The notes: generated from the letters alone by a model not told the origin. 63,163 nucleotides of DNA from Clostridia bacterium (GCA_017522945.1 JAFWXT010000079.1:1-63163); one strand, 5' to 3'. Positions 50,386 to 58,690 are shown, counted from the stretch's first letter. Made by a program: numbers and translations.

Positions 50386-52038
50386 TTAGTTTTTGTTTTT
50401 ACTTTGCATACGCTTAAATCTAATAATTTTAATTATTTCGTAAATAAACACTATTAAGAATATAGCAACGGTTGAAGTAGTATAGCCTGTAAAGTCAATT
50501 AAAACGTCGGTGAACGAACAAAATCTACCTTGAGTAAATATAGGAAGTTGAAATATTTCAGTTAAGCCTGCAACAGCAAAGCCCGAAACCATACAAACAA
50601 CGAACATAATAATTTTACTTTTAATGCCCTTTTTCGAGAAGCATAAGAACATTAAACTTGCCGCTCCGCCTAAAACTAAGAATGCTCCAAAATGCCCGAA
50701 CGCCTTTCTAACCCAGTGATAGAAATTTTTTATAGTATCCTTAAAAGCAACTCTTTCAACCGTAATTTCAATGCTTTGTGAAACGCTTTCGTTACCATAA
50801 CTTGAAATAACAGTTATAGTTGCTTTACCTGCGCCAATCGCTTTAACAACGCCATCTTGCGAAACGGTTGCAACCTTTGTGTTGCTAGATTGATAAACAA
50901 CCGTTTTTATAGTTGCTTTTTCGTCGATAGTTGCTTTAAGCGTTGCGCTTGAACCAACTTTAATAACGTTATTTTCTCCACTTGCACCGCTTATAGAAAG
51001 TACAATTTTTTCAGTTAAACGCTCGGTAACCGTTAAGGTTATTTGTTTAGAAATAGGATATGTATTACTCGAAACTGTAATTATGCACTCACCTGTGGTT
51101 AAAGCTTCAATTTCACCATTTTTTGATACCGTTGCAACTTTTTCGTTACTGCTAAAATAGTTTAGTCCCTTATAAGTTGCATTTTCAGGCGCAAAAGTTA
51201 CGCCAATAGTTTGTTTATCACCGCACCTTAAGGTTATAGTTGATGCACAATCAATAATTATATCAGTAAGCTCTATATCACTAACTTCTGGCTTTCCTTT
51301 AACTTCCACAGTAAAGCTATCTAAAATCGTTTGGTCATCTTCCCATTTTGCATACACAGTCGCGCTACCAACTGCTAACGCTTCAATTTTACCGCTTTCG
51401 CTAATTGAAAGAACGCTTTGGTCGCTTACAGACCAAACAACCTTTTTATTAGTTGCATTTGCAGGGGTAAAGGCAACTTTTATAACGTGGGTTTGCCCAA
51501 CGTATAAGTTTTCTTCTTTATTTGTAATTTCAATACTTTCAGCATTAACCCTGTTAATTTTTAAAAGAATTGAATGACTAACCGTTTGATTATCTTTTGA
51601 AACAACAGTCAACAAGCACTCACCTTCACTAAGGGTTGAAAGCTCACCGCCTTGGCTTATTGTAGCAACTTCGCTATTTGAAAGGGAGTATTCAACCGAA
51701 GGATTACTTGCGTTAGATGGTAACACAGTGGTTGAAATTTTTACACTACTGCCTAAAGCAATTTCAACGTAATCGTAATTTTCGCCATCATCACTTTCAA
51801 TCTCAAGTCCTTCACCGTTAACTTTAACCGAAGATATTTCAACCGAAGAAACGTCAACCTTTTTAGTAACCGGTGTTATTATGTTAGTTAAAGCATTGTT
51901 TAGTTGGTCACCGAAATTTTGGCTAATATTCGAAGATTCACTTCCCGGTGTAAGCGCTTGCCAAACTAAAAGCCCTACGCAAAAAATATAACAACAAGTA
52001 AAAAATATAGTTGCTATAGTTTTAAGTTTTTTATTCAT
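50386..52038 (-). CDS. VanZ-like membrane protein with Big_2 Ig-like domains in its first loop
   Basis: 550 residues from the ATG with AGGAGGGG upstream. TM1 (about 5-24) ends in VWQALTPGSESSNIS, the start of a VanZ domain. The rest of VanZ comes only at about 430-540: FYHWVRKAFGHFGAFLVLGG, then AGLTEIFQLPIFTQGRFCSFTDVLIDFTGY and the last TM segments. Between them lie about four Big_2-like domains (about 60-420; repeats of NATNKKVVWSVSDQSV and VATVSKNGEIEALTTGECIITV type). The Ig-like domains should lie outside the cell. VanZ proteins can lower glycopeptide sensitivity; nothing here proves that role. Confidence 0.85.
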   Translation of the reverse strand: MNKKLKTIATIFFTCCYIFCVGLLVWQALTPGSESSNISQNFGDQLNNALTNIITPVTKKVDVSSVEISSVKVNGEGLEIESDDGENYDYVEIALGSSVKISTTVLPSNASNPSVEYSLSNSEVATISQGGELSTLSEGECLLTVVSKDNQTVSHSILLKINRVNAESIEITNKEENLYVGQTHVIKVAFTPANATNKKVVWSVSDQSVLSISESGKIEALAVGSATVYAKWEDDQTILDSFTVEVKGKPEVSDIELTDIIIDCASTITLRCGDKQTIGVTFAPENATYKGLNYFSSNEKVATVSKNGEIEALTTGECIITVSSNTYPISKQITLTVTERLTEKIVLSISGASGENNVIKVGSSATLKATIDEKATIKTVVYQSSNTKVATVSQDGVVKAIGAGKATITVISSYGNESVSQSIEITVERVAFKDTIKNFYHWVRKAFGHFGAFLVLGGAASLMFLCFSKKGIKSKIIMFVVCMVSGFAVAGLTEIFQLPIFTQGRFCSFTDVLIDFTGYTTSTVAIFLIVFIYEIIKIIRFKRMQSKNKN

Positions 52039-52263
52039 AACCCCTCCTATAGCGCGATTATCGCGCAATTAGTTTAGAAATTTAAAAATAAAATTTAAGT
52101 TTATTATACACCAATAACCTATTTTTGTCAATATAATATCCTAAATATAAGCAAATTATAAAACAAGTAACTTATATACTTGTAACAGTTTTTTTGCGCA
52201 TTTAAAATAAATAGCGAGCTTTCAAAAATTCAAGCCCGCCGAATTAGTATAATATTTTTATCA

Positions 52264-54021
52264 TTAATTTTCTTTAGGATATTTTGTTGGTTTAAAAAGA
52301 ATTATGAGCAAATCAAAAAACCAGCCTATCCCAAATATTCCAACCGTACATAAATAGATTAAGCCTTGCTTATGTTTTCCCTCGTAAAATTTATGCGCAC
52401 CAAAAAATCCAAAAATATAACAAAGTATAAATGCTACCCATTTGTTACAATATTTTACTTCCGATTGAGAATTTGAATAATAATTGTGATTAGCTTCGTT
52501 TATAGCCCTTTCTTGCGCCCTTAATCTTTCTTCTTGTTCTTTTAGCCGTTGCTCTTGTCTTCTTAATTCTTCTTCTTTTTCTTTATACGAATCATCTCGA
52601 TTATTAAATATAGATAACCCGTTAATTTTATCAGCAAACCCCTTAATTCCGTCGCTCACACTATCTAAAATAGATTTTTTAGCAGGAGCTTGTCTTTCTT
52701 GTTCGGCTTTTAAACGTTGTTCTTGCTCTGCCTTTAATCTATTTTCCTCTTCTTGCTTTTTATGCCTTGCAATGGCTTCTGCAATATAACGTTGATGCTC
52801 TACCTCGCGTATTCTTTCCGCCTCTTCTTTTAAACGCTTTTCTTGTTCTTCTTTTTGCTCTTTTAAGCGCCTTTCTTGCTCTTCAGCCTGTTGTTTTAAA
52901 ATTCTTTCTTGCTCTTCAACTTGTTTTTTTAATGCTTCTTGTTGCTCTTTTAGTTCCTTAGCAAGTTTTTGGTCTTGTTCTTCAAATTGCTCTTCCCTTG
53001 ATAAATCTTCTTCTAAATAGCCATTCTTTAAACAATCAGCAATGCGTTGCTTAACGCCATCTAAATCGTAACAGTATTCAAAGCCGGCAAAAATCTCGTT
53101 AACTAAACTATCAGCCATAGTTTTTGTATTATCAAGCCTTAACTGAACACGTGGTTTTTTATATTTGTTATCAACTTTATCGTAAGGTTTATTACGGAAT
53201 TTAACATTGAATTGCTTTTTATCGCTATCTCTTAAATACGGTAATTCTTCATTTACTGCATCACATTTAAAATTGCGTGAATTTTTTGATGATATGAATA
53301 AAAAGATTTTACAATTATCAATGGCTTTTTGCAGTGCTTTTTGATAATTGTTAACAGCCCCTACCCCGTGTTGTAAATTTCTCATTGCAACAAAGCAAGT
53401 AAGCCCTTCATCTTCAAGTTCTTTTACAACTTGTTGTACTTTATCCATGTCTGCGCTCGAGTATGCTACGAACACATCACGAGTAATATCTAAATTATAA
53501 GTTCCGGCACCAACTAAGGCATCTACCTTTTCAACTGCTGTCATTAAACGATTATAAGTTTGTAAATCCTTAGTTTTATATGCTCTTTCAATTAAGTTAT
53601 TAAGACAAATAGAATAATTAACCTTTAACGATTTTATTAAAAAGTTAATTGCGGGCTCTAAAACGTCGTAATGCTCATCAACGTCAATATCATTTATAAA
53701 ATCAATAGTCTCTTGCTCTACGTCGCCACAAACAACCTCGTAAAAGTTTGCTAAAAAATCTTCGGGATAAATATTTTTAATATTTAAACATATAGAAACT
53801 ACTTTTTTGCTATCAATATATTTTCTATTTACTTCTTGCCACAAATGGCGGCGCAAACTATTAAGCTTATCGTGTTTTTCTTTATCTAAATATTTTTCAA
53901 GAATTTCTTGTTGCTTATTTACAAATATTTGAGTGTAAACATTACCACAGTTCTCACATTTATACTTATCATCCTCTATTAACTTCAATTCGCCGCCGCA
54001 AGTTTCGCAACATTCAATCAT
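52264..54021 (-). CDS. Zinc-ribbon/TIR/coiled-coil/TM2 protein
   Basis: 585 residues. Domains: zinc ribbon (Cys5, Cys8, Cys22, Cys25: CETC...CENC), a helical region (about 35-175), a TIR domain (about 180-290: DVFVAYSSADMDKV, LFISSKNSRN), a long Glu/Gln/Arg coiled coil (about 340-510, KQQAEEQERRLKEQ type) and a C-terminal TM2 domain (KWVAFILCYIFGFFGAHKFYEG, two TM). At the site of the catalytic TIR glutamate this protein has Gln227 (NYQKALQKAI), so NADase activity is doubtful. The architecture suggests a membrane-bound TIR scaffold. RBS AAAGGAG; controlled by leader copy 4. Divergent from queT. Confidence 0.88.
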   Translation of the reverse strand: MIECCETCGGELKLIEDDKYKCENCGNVYTQIFVNKQQEILEKYLDKEKHDKLNSLRRHLWQEVNRKYIDSKKVVSICLNIKNIYPEDFLANFYEVVCGDVEQETIDFINDIDVDEHYDVLEPAINFLIKSLKVNYSICLNNLIERAYKTKDLQTYNRLMTAVEKVDALVGAGTYNLDITRDVFVAYSSADMDKVQQVVKELEDEGLTCFVAMRNLQHGVGAVNNYQKALQKAIDNCKIFLFISSKNSRNFKCDAVNEELPYLRDSDKKQFNVKFRNKPYDKVDNKYKKPRVQLRLDNTKTMADSLVNEIFAGFEYCYDLDGVKQRIADCLKNGYLEEDLSREEQFEEQDQKLAKELKEQQEALKKQVEEQERILKQQAEEQERRLKEQKEEQEKRLKEEAERIREVEHQRYIAEAIARHKKQEEENRLKAEQEQRLKAEQERQAPAKKSILDSVSDGIKGFADKINGLSIFNNRDDSYKEKEEELRRQEQRLKEQEERLRAQERAINEANHNYYSNSQSEVKYCNKWVAFILCYIFGFFGAHKFYEGKHKQGLIYLCTVGIFGIGWFFDLLIILFKPTKYPKEN

Positions 54022-54253
54022 AAGCCTATCTCCTTTCTTTCGTAAAAATAAAAAGTGCCGTATGCAAAAACAAACGACACCTAATAAAAATGTATCCTTC
54101 GCTTTTGCTGCGACACAAACTTAAATGATACCTTACAAGACAAGATATTGATATAACGCGAAAAGGTACACTTCTATTCAGAAGTATACTAGTCCTATAA
54201 GATATTAAGTTTGGTCGCAAGTATATTTTAGCACTTTTTTAAAATATAGTCAA
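54022..54253 (-). promoter_or_regulatory. Promoter and structured attenuator leader, copy 4 of 4
   Basis: Minus strand: TTGACT (54248-54253), 17 bp, TAAAAT (54225-54230); start near 54218. Basal stem GCGAC/GTCGC, then AAACTTAA with TTAAGTTT and TATCTTATAGGAC with GTCTTGTAAGGTA; this stem has an unrelated sequence in copies 2 and 3 but pairs in each. Apical hairpin GTATACTTCT-GAAT-AGAAGTGTAC at 54166-54189, then CTTTTCGCGTTATATCAA. Terminator hairpin GTGTCGTTTGT/GCATACGGCAC at 54055-54080 with TTTTTATTTTT; antiterminator candidate GTGTCGCAGCAAAAGC. Confidence 0.8.
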
Positions 54254-54315
54254 GATTTTTAACGTAGCGATAACTTTCGATTTAATATTTTTTTTACAAA
54301 ATATTGTGTAAACGG

Positions 54316-54450
54316 TTGCAAAAAATAATAAAGAGTGGTAAAATACTAACGCTAAAAGAAGGTTTTCGGCAAACACTTCTTAAAAGGTAATTATTATGGC
54401 TAATCGCCATAAAACAAAAAGTAATTACCCATAAAAAAACCGAGGCAAAA
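54316..54450 (+). promoter_or_regulatory. Promoter and hairpin-rich leader of the QueT-like gene
   Basis: TTGCAA (54316-54321), 17 bp, TAAAAT (54339-54344). The leader of about 100 nt contains AGAAG/CTTCT around a 14-nt loop near its 5' end, then GGTAATTA/TAATTACC around an inner ATGGC/GCCAT stem, and a GAGG RBS. A queuosine-precursor riboswitch would be expected here, but the preQ1-I core cannot be made to fit. Confidence 0.5.
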
Positions 54451-54954
54451 ATGAATAAGTTTTCAGCAAAAGTTTTAACAAAAACTGCAGTTATAGCTGC
54501 GTTATACGCACTTTGCACCCTACTTTTCGCCCCTATTTCTTACGGCGCAATTCAGTTTAGAATTTCAGAAAGTTTGTGTATTTTATCTTTCTTTTATCCA
54601 GAAGCGATATTTGGGCTTACGATTGGTTGCTTTATTGCAAACCTATTTGGTAACGGCCCACTCGATATTTTATTAGGTACTTTAGCAACGCTAATCGCTT
54701 CATTTCTTTCTTTTATAGTAGCAAAAAGAATTAAAAATTCGCTAACAAAGTTTATTGTTTGCTCGCTGTTTCCTATAATAATAAACGCAGTTTTAGTTCC
54801 TTTTACATTTTTAATATTAACCGAACTTAAAGCGCTTTATTTAATTAGCAGTTTACAAGTTTTATTTGGGCAAGCCGTAGTAATTTTTACGCTTGGTGCA
54901 TTTTTATACGCAATAATTGAAAAAAGCGAAAAGCACTTAAATAAGCGAATATAA
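54451..54954 (+). CDS. queT: QueT-family queuosine precursor transporter (ECF S-component)
   Basis: 167 residues with five to six hydrophobic segments. The N-terminus TAVIAALYALCTLLFAPISYGAIQFRISESLCILSFFYPEAIFGLTIGCFIANLFG is the QueT signature: conserved QFRISE and GxxxGCxxAN. It would bind and import a queuosine precursor with a shared ECF energising module, not present in this window. Confidence 0.88.
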   Translation: MNKFSAKVLTKTAVIAALYALCTLLFAPISYGAIQFRISESLCILSFFYPEAIFGLTIGCFIANLFGNGPLDILLGTLATLIASFLSFIVAKRIKNSLTKFIVCSLFPIIINAVLVPFTFLILTELKALYLISSLQVLFGQAVVIFTLGAFLYAIIEKSEKHLNKRI

Positions 54955-55013
54955 TTACAAAAAGTCTGTTTATAGCGCGATTAACGCAAAATAAGCAAAT
55001 TTTATACATGGTT

Positions 55014-55104
55014 GGAGAAATGGCTGAGTGGTCGAAGGCGCACGATTGGAAATCGTGTGTACGTCATAAGCGTACCATGGGTTCAAATCCCATTTTCTCC
55101 GCCA
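55014..55104 (+). tRNA. tRNA-Ser (anticodon GGA)
   Basis: Complete class II tRNA of 91 nt including an encoded CCA. Acceptor GGAGAAA/TTTCTCC, D arm with GGTCGAAGG, anticodon stem CACGA/TCGTG with loop TTGGAAA (GGA at 55048-55050), a long variable arm (GTACG...CGTAC) and T arm ATGGG-TTCAAAT-CCCAT. Discriminator G at 55101. Reads UCC/UCU serine codons. Confidence 0.98.
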
Positions 55105-55112
55105 ACAAAAAT

Positions 55113-55138
55113 GAACACCCACGTGGTGTTCTTTTTTT
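55113..55138 (+). terminator. Terminator after tRNA-Ser
   Basis: GAACACC-CACGT-GGTGTTC then seven Ts, 9 nt after the CCA end. The same position in the following repeats carries GAGTACC/GGTACTC and again GAACACC/GGTGTTC. Confidence 0.9.
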
Positions 55139-55158
55139 GTTGCTGAAAAGTGATTCAT

Positions 55159-55310
55159 AAATGGGATTTGATGGGGGAGAAATTTGCGGGAGCAAATTGT
55201 CCGCTTGCGAAAGCAGATAATCTACGAAAGAAAAAATAGCGGACTAAACTGCCCTGCGTGGCAGTTTATCGGGGCGGCGTGCAAAACGCCAAATCCCATT
55301 TTCTCCGCCA
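55159..55310 (+). repeat. tRNA-Ser-linked structured element, type A, full copy
   Basis: Starts AAATGGGATTT (55159-55169) and ends AAATCCCATTT (55291-55301) followed by TCTCCGCCA, an exact copy of the tRNA-Ser 3' end. GGAGAAA (55176-55182) copies the 5' acceptor strand. Hairpins in between: AATTTGC/GCAAATT, GTCCGC/GCGGAC, TAAACTGCC/GGCAGTTTA and GGCGT/ACGCC. The first stem and the acceptor pairing are interleaved like a pseudoknot. Followed by its own terminator. Confidence 0.8.
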
Positions 55311-55318
55311 ACAAAGAA

Positions 55319-55343
55319 GAGTACCTGCGTGGTACTCTTTTTT
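55319..55343 (+). terminator. Terminator after element A
   Basis: GAGTACC-TGCGT-GGTACTC then six Ts. The stem differs from the neighbouring terminators by compensating changes. Confidence 0.88.
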
Positions 55344-55364
55344 CGTTGCTGAAAAGTGATTCAT

Positions 55365-55481
55365 AAATGGGATTTGAATAAGGAGAAAATTTACTTTGGT
55401 AAATTTCCCGTAGGGTAAACAGTGGTTACCCACTGTTTATCGGGTATGGTCGCACAGGCGAAAATCCCATTTTCTCCGCCA
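55365..55481 (+). repeat. tRNA-Ser-linked structured element, type B
   Basis: Same terminal AAATGGGATTT (55365-55375) and AAATCCCATTT (55462-55472) plus TCTCCGCCA, and GGAGAAA at 55382-55388. Hairpins: AATTTAC/GTAAATT, CCCG/CGGG enclosing TAAACAGTG/CACTGTTTA, and TCGC/GCGA. Sequence between the ends is mostly unlike type A, but the order and pairing of the hairpins match, with compensating base changes. Confidence 0.78.
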
Positions 55482-55489
55482 ACAAAAAT

Positions 55490-55515
55490 GAACACCTACG
55501 TGGTGTTCTTTTTTT
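55490..55515 (+). terminator. Terminator after element B
   Basis: GAACACC-TACGT-GGTGTTC then seven Ts. Confidence 0.88.
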
Positions 55516-55535
55516 GTTGCTGAAAAGTGATTCAT

Positions 55536-55641
55536 AAATGGGATTTGATGGGGGAGAAATTTGCGGGAGCAAATTGTCCGCTTGCGAAAGCAAATAATCT
55601 ACGAAAGAAAAAATAGCGGACTAAACTGCCCTGTGTGGCAG
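55536..55641 (+). repeat. Type A element, truncated at its 3' side
   Basis: Identical to the copy at 58691 up to GGCAG at 55641, then unrelated AT-rich sequence begins. The missing 3' part includes the last hairpin and the tRNA-like end. This is the left boundary of the two-gene cassette. Confidence 0.8.
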
Positions 55642-55680
55642 GAATTATTGTAGAAAGATAACGTTATATATCTAAAGGGA

Positions 55681-55709
55681 TTGAAAAATTTGTAAAAATA
55701 TGATATAAT
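55681..55709 (+). promoter_or_regulatory. Promoter of the zinc-ribbon nuclease cassette
   Basis: TTGAAA (55681-55686), 17 bp, TATAAT (55704-55709), 30 bp before the ATG at 55740. Confidence 0.75.
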
Positions 55710-55739
55710 ATTTTTAAGAATTTATAAAAGTTGGTAATT

Positions 55740-57845
55740 ATGGCTGATAAAAAGGAAAAGAAATTTTTAATAGATAATCCTACCTTAATGGCAGAATGGA
55801 ATTGGGAAAAGAATAACGAATTAGGTTTAGACCCTAAAACTTTTACTTGTGGTAGTGAAAAAAAAGTATGGTGGAAATGTGGCAAAGGACATGAATGGCA
55901 AGCAATAATTTATAGTAGAAACAATGGGAATGGTTGTCCGTATTGTTCAGGCAATAAAATTTTAATAGGTTATAATGATTTATTAACAATAAACCCTAAA
56001 CTCTCGAGTGAGTGGAATTATGAAAAGAATGGCGATTTGAAACCAGAAGATTTTACTGTAGGTAGCAACAAAAAAGTATGGTGGAAATGTAAAAAAGGGC
56101 ATGAATGGCAGGCAACGATAGCACATAGAAACAACGGGAGTAGTTGTCCATTTTGTGCAGGACAAAAAGTAATTAAAGGATATAATGATTTAGAAACTCT
56201 TAACCCAACATTAGCAAAAGAATGGAACCATGAAAAGAACGGCGAATTAAAACCAGAAGATTTTATGCCGAATAGCAATAAAAAAGTGTGGTGGAAATGC
56301 GATAAAGGACATGAATGGCAAGCGACAATTGGAAGTAGAAGTAGAGGCAATGGTTGCCCTGGTTGCTCGTCTGAACGAAGTACATCCTTTCCTGAATATG
56401 CTGTTTTATTTTATCTTAAAAAAAATGGTTTAAAAGCAATACATAGATATAAAGAAAGAGGCTATGAATTAGATATATATATTCCATCAAGAAATATTGC
56501 TATTGAGTATGATGGATATTTTTGGCATAAAAACACAACAAAAAAGGATTTAGCGAAAAACCTTAAATGCAAAAATGGTGAAATTAAACTTTATAGAATA
56601 AGAGAGGGATTGCCTTCGCTAAATGATTATTCAATAGATTATATTATAGATAAAAATCAAAAATATTTAGAAGAAGTTTTACAAAAGGTTTTAAGCGAAA
56701 TAGTTGGTTTTACTATTTACATTGGCTTAGATAGAGATACGATTGCAATTGAAAGTTTACGTGAATATAGCGAAAAATCAAATTCACTTTTGTTCATTAA
56801 TCCGACTTTAGCACAGGAATGGAATTATGAAAAGAATGGTAGTTTAAAACCAGAACATATATTAGCAAATAGTAATAAAAAAGTGTGGTGGAAATGTAGA
56901 AAAGGACATGAATGGCAAGCGACAATATCACATAGAAATTATGGGTATGGTTGTCCATATTGTTATGGCAGATATGCCATTAAAGGTGAAACTGATTTAG
57001 CGACAATAAATCCTAAATTAGTAAAAGAATGGCATTATGAAAAAAATGGCAATTTAAAACCAGAAGATTTTATGCCCAACAGCAACAAGAAAGTATGGTG
57101 GAAGTGCGAAAAAGGACACGAATGGCAAGCATTAATTTCAGATAGGAATAAAGGTAAAAGTTGTCCTATTTGCTCTAATAAAAAAATTTTAATAGGTTAT
57201 AACGATTTAGCAACCACTAATCCAAAACTTGCAAGTGAATGGAACTATGATAAAAATGACGATTTAAAACCAGAAGATTTTACGGCAAATAGCGAGAAAA
57301 AGGTTTGGTGGAAATGCGATAAAGGACATGTATGGCAAGCGACGATAGCAAGTAGAAATAGCGGTAAAGGTTGTCCCTATTGTTCAGGCAGATATGTCAT
57401 TAAAGGTGTAAGCGATTTAGCAACGATTAACCCTAAACTCGCAAGCGAATGGAATTATGAAAAGAATAGTAATTTAAGACCAGAAGATTTTACTGCAAAT
57501 AGTCACAAAAAAGTTTGGTGGAAGTGTGAAAAAGGGCATGAATGGCAAGCAACAATCGCTAGTAGAAATTCTGGCAGAGATTGTCCATATTGTTCTGGTA
57601 GATATGCTATTAAAGGGGTGAGCGATTTAGCAACCATTAATCCAAAACTTGTAAAAGAATGGAATTTTGATAGAAATGGCGATTTAAAACCAGAAGATTT
57701 TATGGCAAATAGTGGTAAGAAGGTTTGGTGGAAATGCGAAAAAGGACACGAATGGCAAGCAACAATTGCTAGCAGAAATCATGGCAGTAGTTGTCCATAT
57801 TGTTCAGGTCGCAATAAATTAAACAATGAAAATAATTTAACATAA
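55740..57845 (+). CDS. Multi zinc-ribbon (DUF4379-like) protein with a PD-(D/E)XK/Vsr-like nuclease domain
   Basis: 701 residues. Eight zinc-ribbon units of about 68 residues share the pattern KVWWKCxKGHEWQATIxxRxxGxGCPYCSG. Three come before and five after a different domain at about 210-325. That domain has SFPEYAVLFYLKKNG, then ELDIYIPSRNIAIEYDGYFWH, the acidic core of Vsr-like PD-(D/E)XK nucleases (Asp in ELDI, Glu in IEYDG). The ribbons probably bind nucleic acid and the core cuts it. Such proteins occur in phages and in defence or mobile loci of Firmicutes. The gene sits between two copies of the tRNA-Ser-linked element and is richer in A than its neighbours. No clear RBS; an in-frame TTG nine bases earlier is the alternative start. 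Confidence 0.85.
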   Translation: MADKKEKKFLIDNPTLMAEWNWEKNNELGLDPKTFTCGSEKKVWWKCGKGHEWQAIIYSRNNGNGCPYCSGNKILIGYNDLLTINPKLSSEWNYEKNGDLKPEDFTVGSNKKVWWKCKKGHEWQATIAHRNNGSSCPFCAGQKVIKGYNDLETLNPTLAKEWNHEKNGELKPEDFMPNSNKKVWWKCDKGHEWQATIGSRSRGNGCPGCSSERSTSFPEYAVLFYLKKNGLKAIHRYKERGYELDIYIPSRNIAIEYDGYFWHKNTTKKDLAKNLKCKNGEIKLYRIREGLPSLNDYSIDYIIDKNQKYLEEVLQKVLSEIVGFTIYIGLDRDTIAIESLREYSEKSNSLLFINPTLAQEWNYEKNGSLKPEHILANSNKKVWWKCRKGHEWQATISHRNYGYGCPYCYGRYAIKGETDLATINPKLVKEWHYEKNGNLKPEDFMPNSNKKVWWKCEKGHEWQALISDRNKGKSCPICSNKKILIGYNDLATTNPKLASEWNYDKNDDLKPEDFTANSEKKVWWKCDKGHVWQATIASRNSGKGCPYCSGRYVIKGVSDLATINPKLASEWNYEKNSNLRPEDFTANSHKKVWWKCEKGHEWQATIASRNSGRDCPYCSGRYAIKGVSDLATINPKLVKEWNFDRNGDLKPEDFMANSGKKVWWKCEKGHEWQATIASRNHGSSCPYCSGRNKLNNENNLT

Positions 57846-57882
57846 AATTTTGTTAGTAATTAAAAATCAAAAGGAGAAAAAG

Positions 57883-58581
57883 ATGTCTATAATAGACCAG
57901 GAAAAAGAAATTGAAACTAAATTAATTAAAAGCACATTTTCTACAGGTATAGATATAATCGGCTCTGCTATTTTAGGACCGGTATGGAGCTTTAAAAATC
58001 TTGTTGGAAACTGTTATTCTGCAGCAAAACAGGTTTCATATTACGATTTTTTATATGGCATATATAAAAAAGTTAAAGAAGAGAAATTAAAAGAAAGCGA
58101 TATTGAGAAATTTGCAAAAAAACTAGAGAAAGAAAAATACTTTAACTATATTTCTAATATTATAGACTCAATGTTTTTTTCTAAGTGCAAAATTGCAAGA
58201 AACATATTAGGTTGGATTACCATGAAATACCTGATGGAAGATGTCTTAGACTATGAAGATTTAATTTTAATAAATGGTCTAAAAGATGTTTTTGATATTG
58301 AAATAAATGAGTTTATTAAATATGCACAAATTCCTGATAATGGACCCGATAAACAAAAAGATTTGGGCGTAGTATTTATTAGAGAATATAATAATAATGA
58401 TAGAGCTTTTATAGCAAAATTTATTAACATGGGTTTTTTGGGTAATGATTTGGCTAGCAATCGTTTTGGTGGAGGAAATTATCCATTAAGATATGTAAAG
58501 ACAAATGTTACACATAGGCTAATCAACTATGTGGAAATATTTTCTAAAGAGATATATGATTGTAAAAGGTTTCAAGAGTAA
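57883..58581 (+). CDS. Unknown protein, second gene of the nuclease cassette
   Basis: 232 residues from the ATG with AAGGAG upstream, 37 bp after the nuclease gene. No family recognised. It is mostly helical, with a Lys/Glu-rich stretch (about 60-90) and no signal peptide. A moderately hydrophobic stretch near the N-terminus (IDIIGSAILGPVWSF) could touch membrane. Base composition matches the nuclease gene, so both probably moved together. Roles as partner, inhibitor or immunity protein are guesses. Confidence 0.65.
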   Translation: MSIIDQEKEIETKLIKSTFSTGIDIIGSAILGPVWSFKNLVGNCYSAAKQVSYYDFLYGIYKKVKEEKLKESDIEKFAKKLEKEKYFNYISNIIDSMFFSKCKIARNILGWITMKYLMEDVLDYEDLILINGLKDVFDIEINEFIKYAQIPDNGPDKQKDLGVVFIREYNNNDRAFIAKFINMGFLGNDLASNRFGGGNYPLRYVKTNVTHRLINYVEIFSKEIYDCKRFQE

Positions 58582-58690
58582 GAACATATGTAAGAGTTAG
58601 TTCTCTATTCATTATAACAGCATCGGGAATATTGCATAAACCTTAAAAAATTTAGCATGCAATTACCACTTGCCCGCCAACAAAAAAAGA

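Noticed and set aside
19655..54253. A shared peptide frame (CRSK...CRLLLHT) in all four TIR/LRR leaders
   Set aside because: Starts differ (TTG, GTG), no consistent RBS is found, and the frame runs through the terminator hairpin. Length differences are multiples of three, so it is not fully excluded, but RNA pairing explains the conservation.
54345..54450. preQ1-I riboswitch before queT
   Set aside because: The AGAAG/CTTCT stem and A-rich tail look similar at first, but the second pseudoknot stem cannot be formed.
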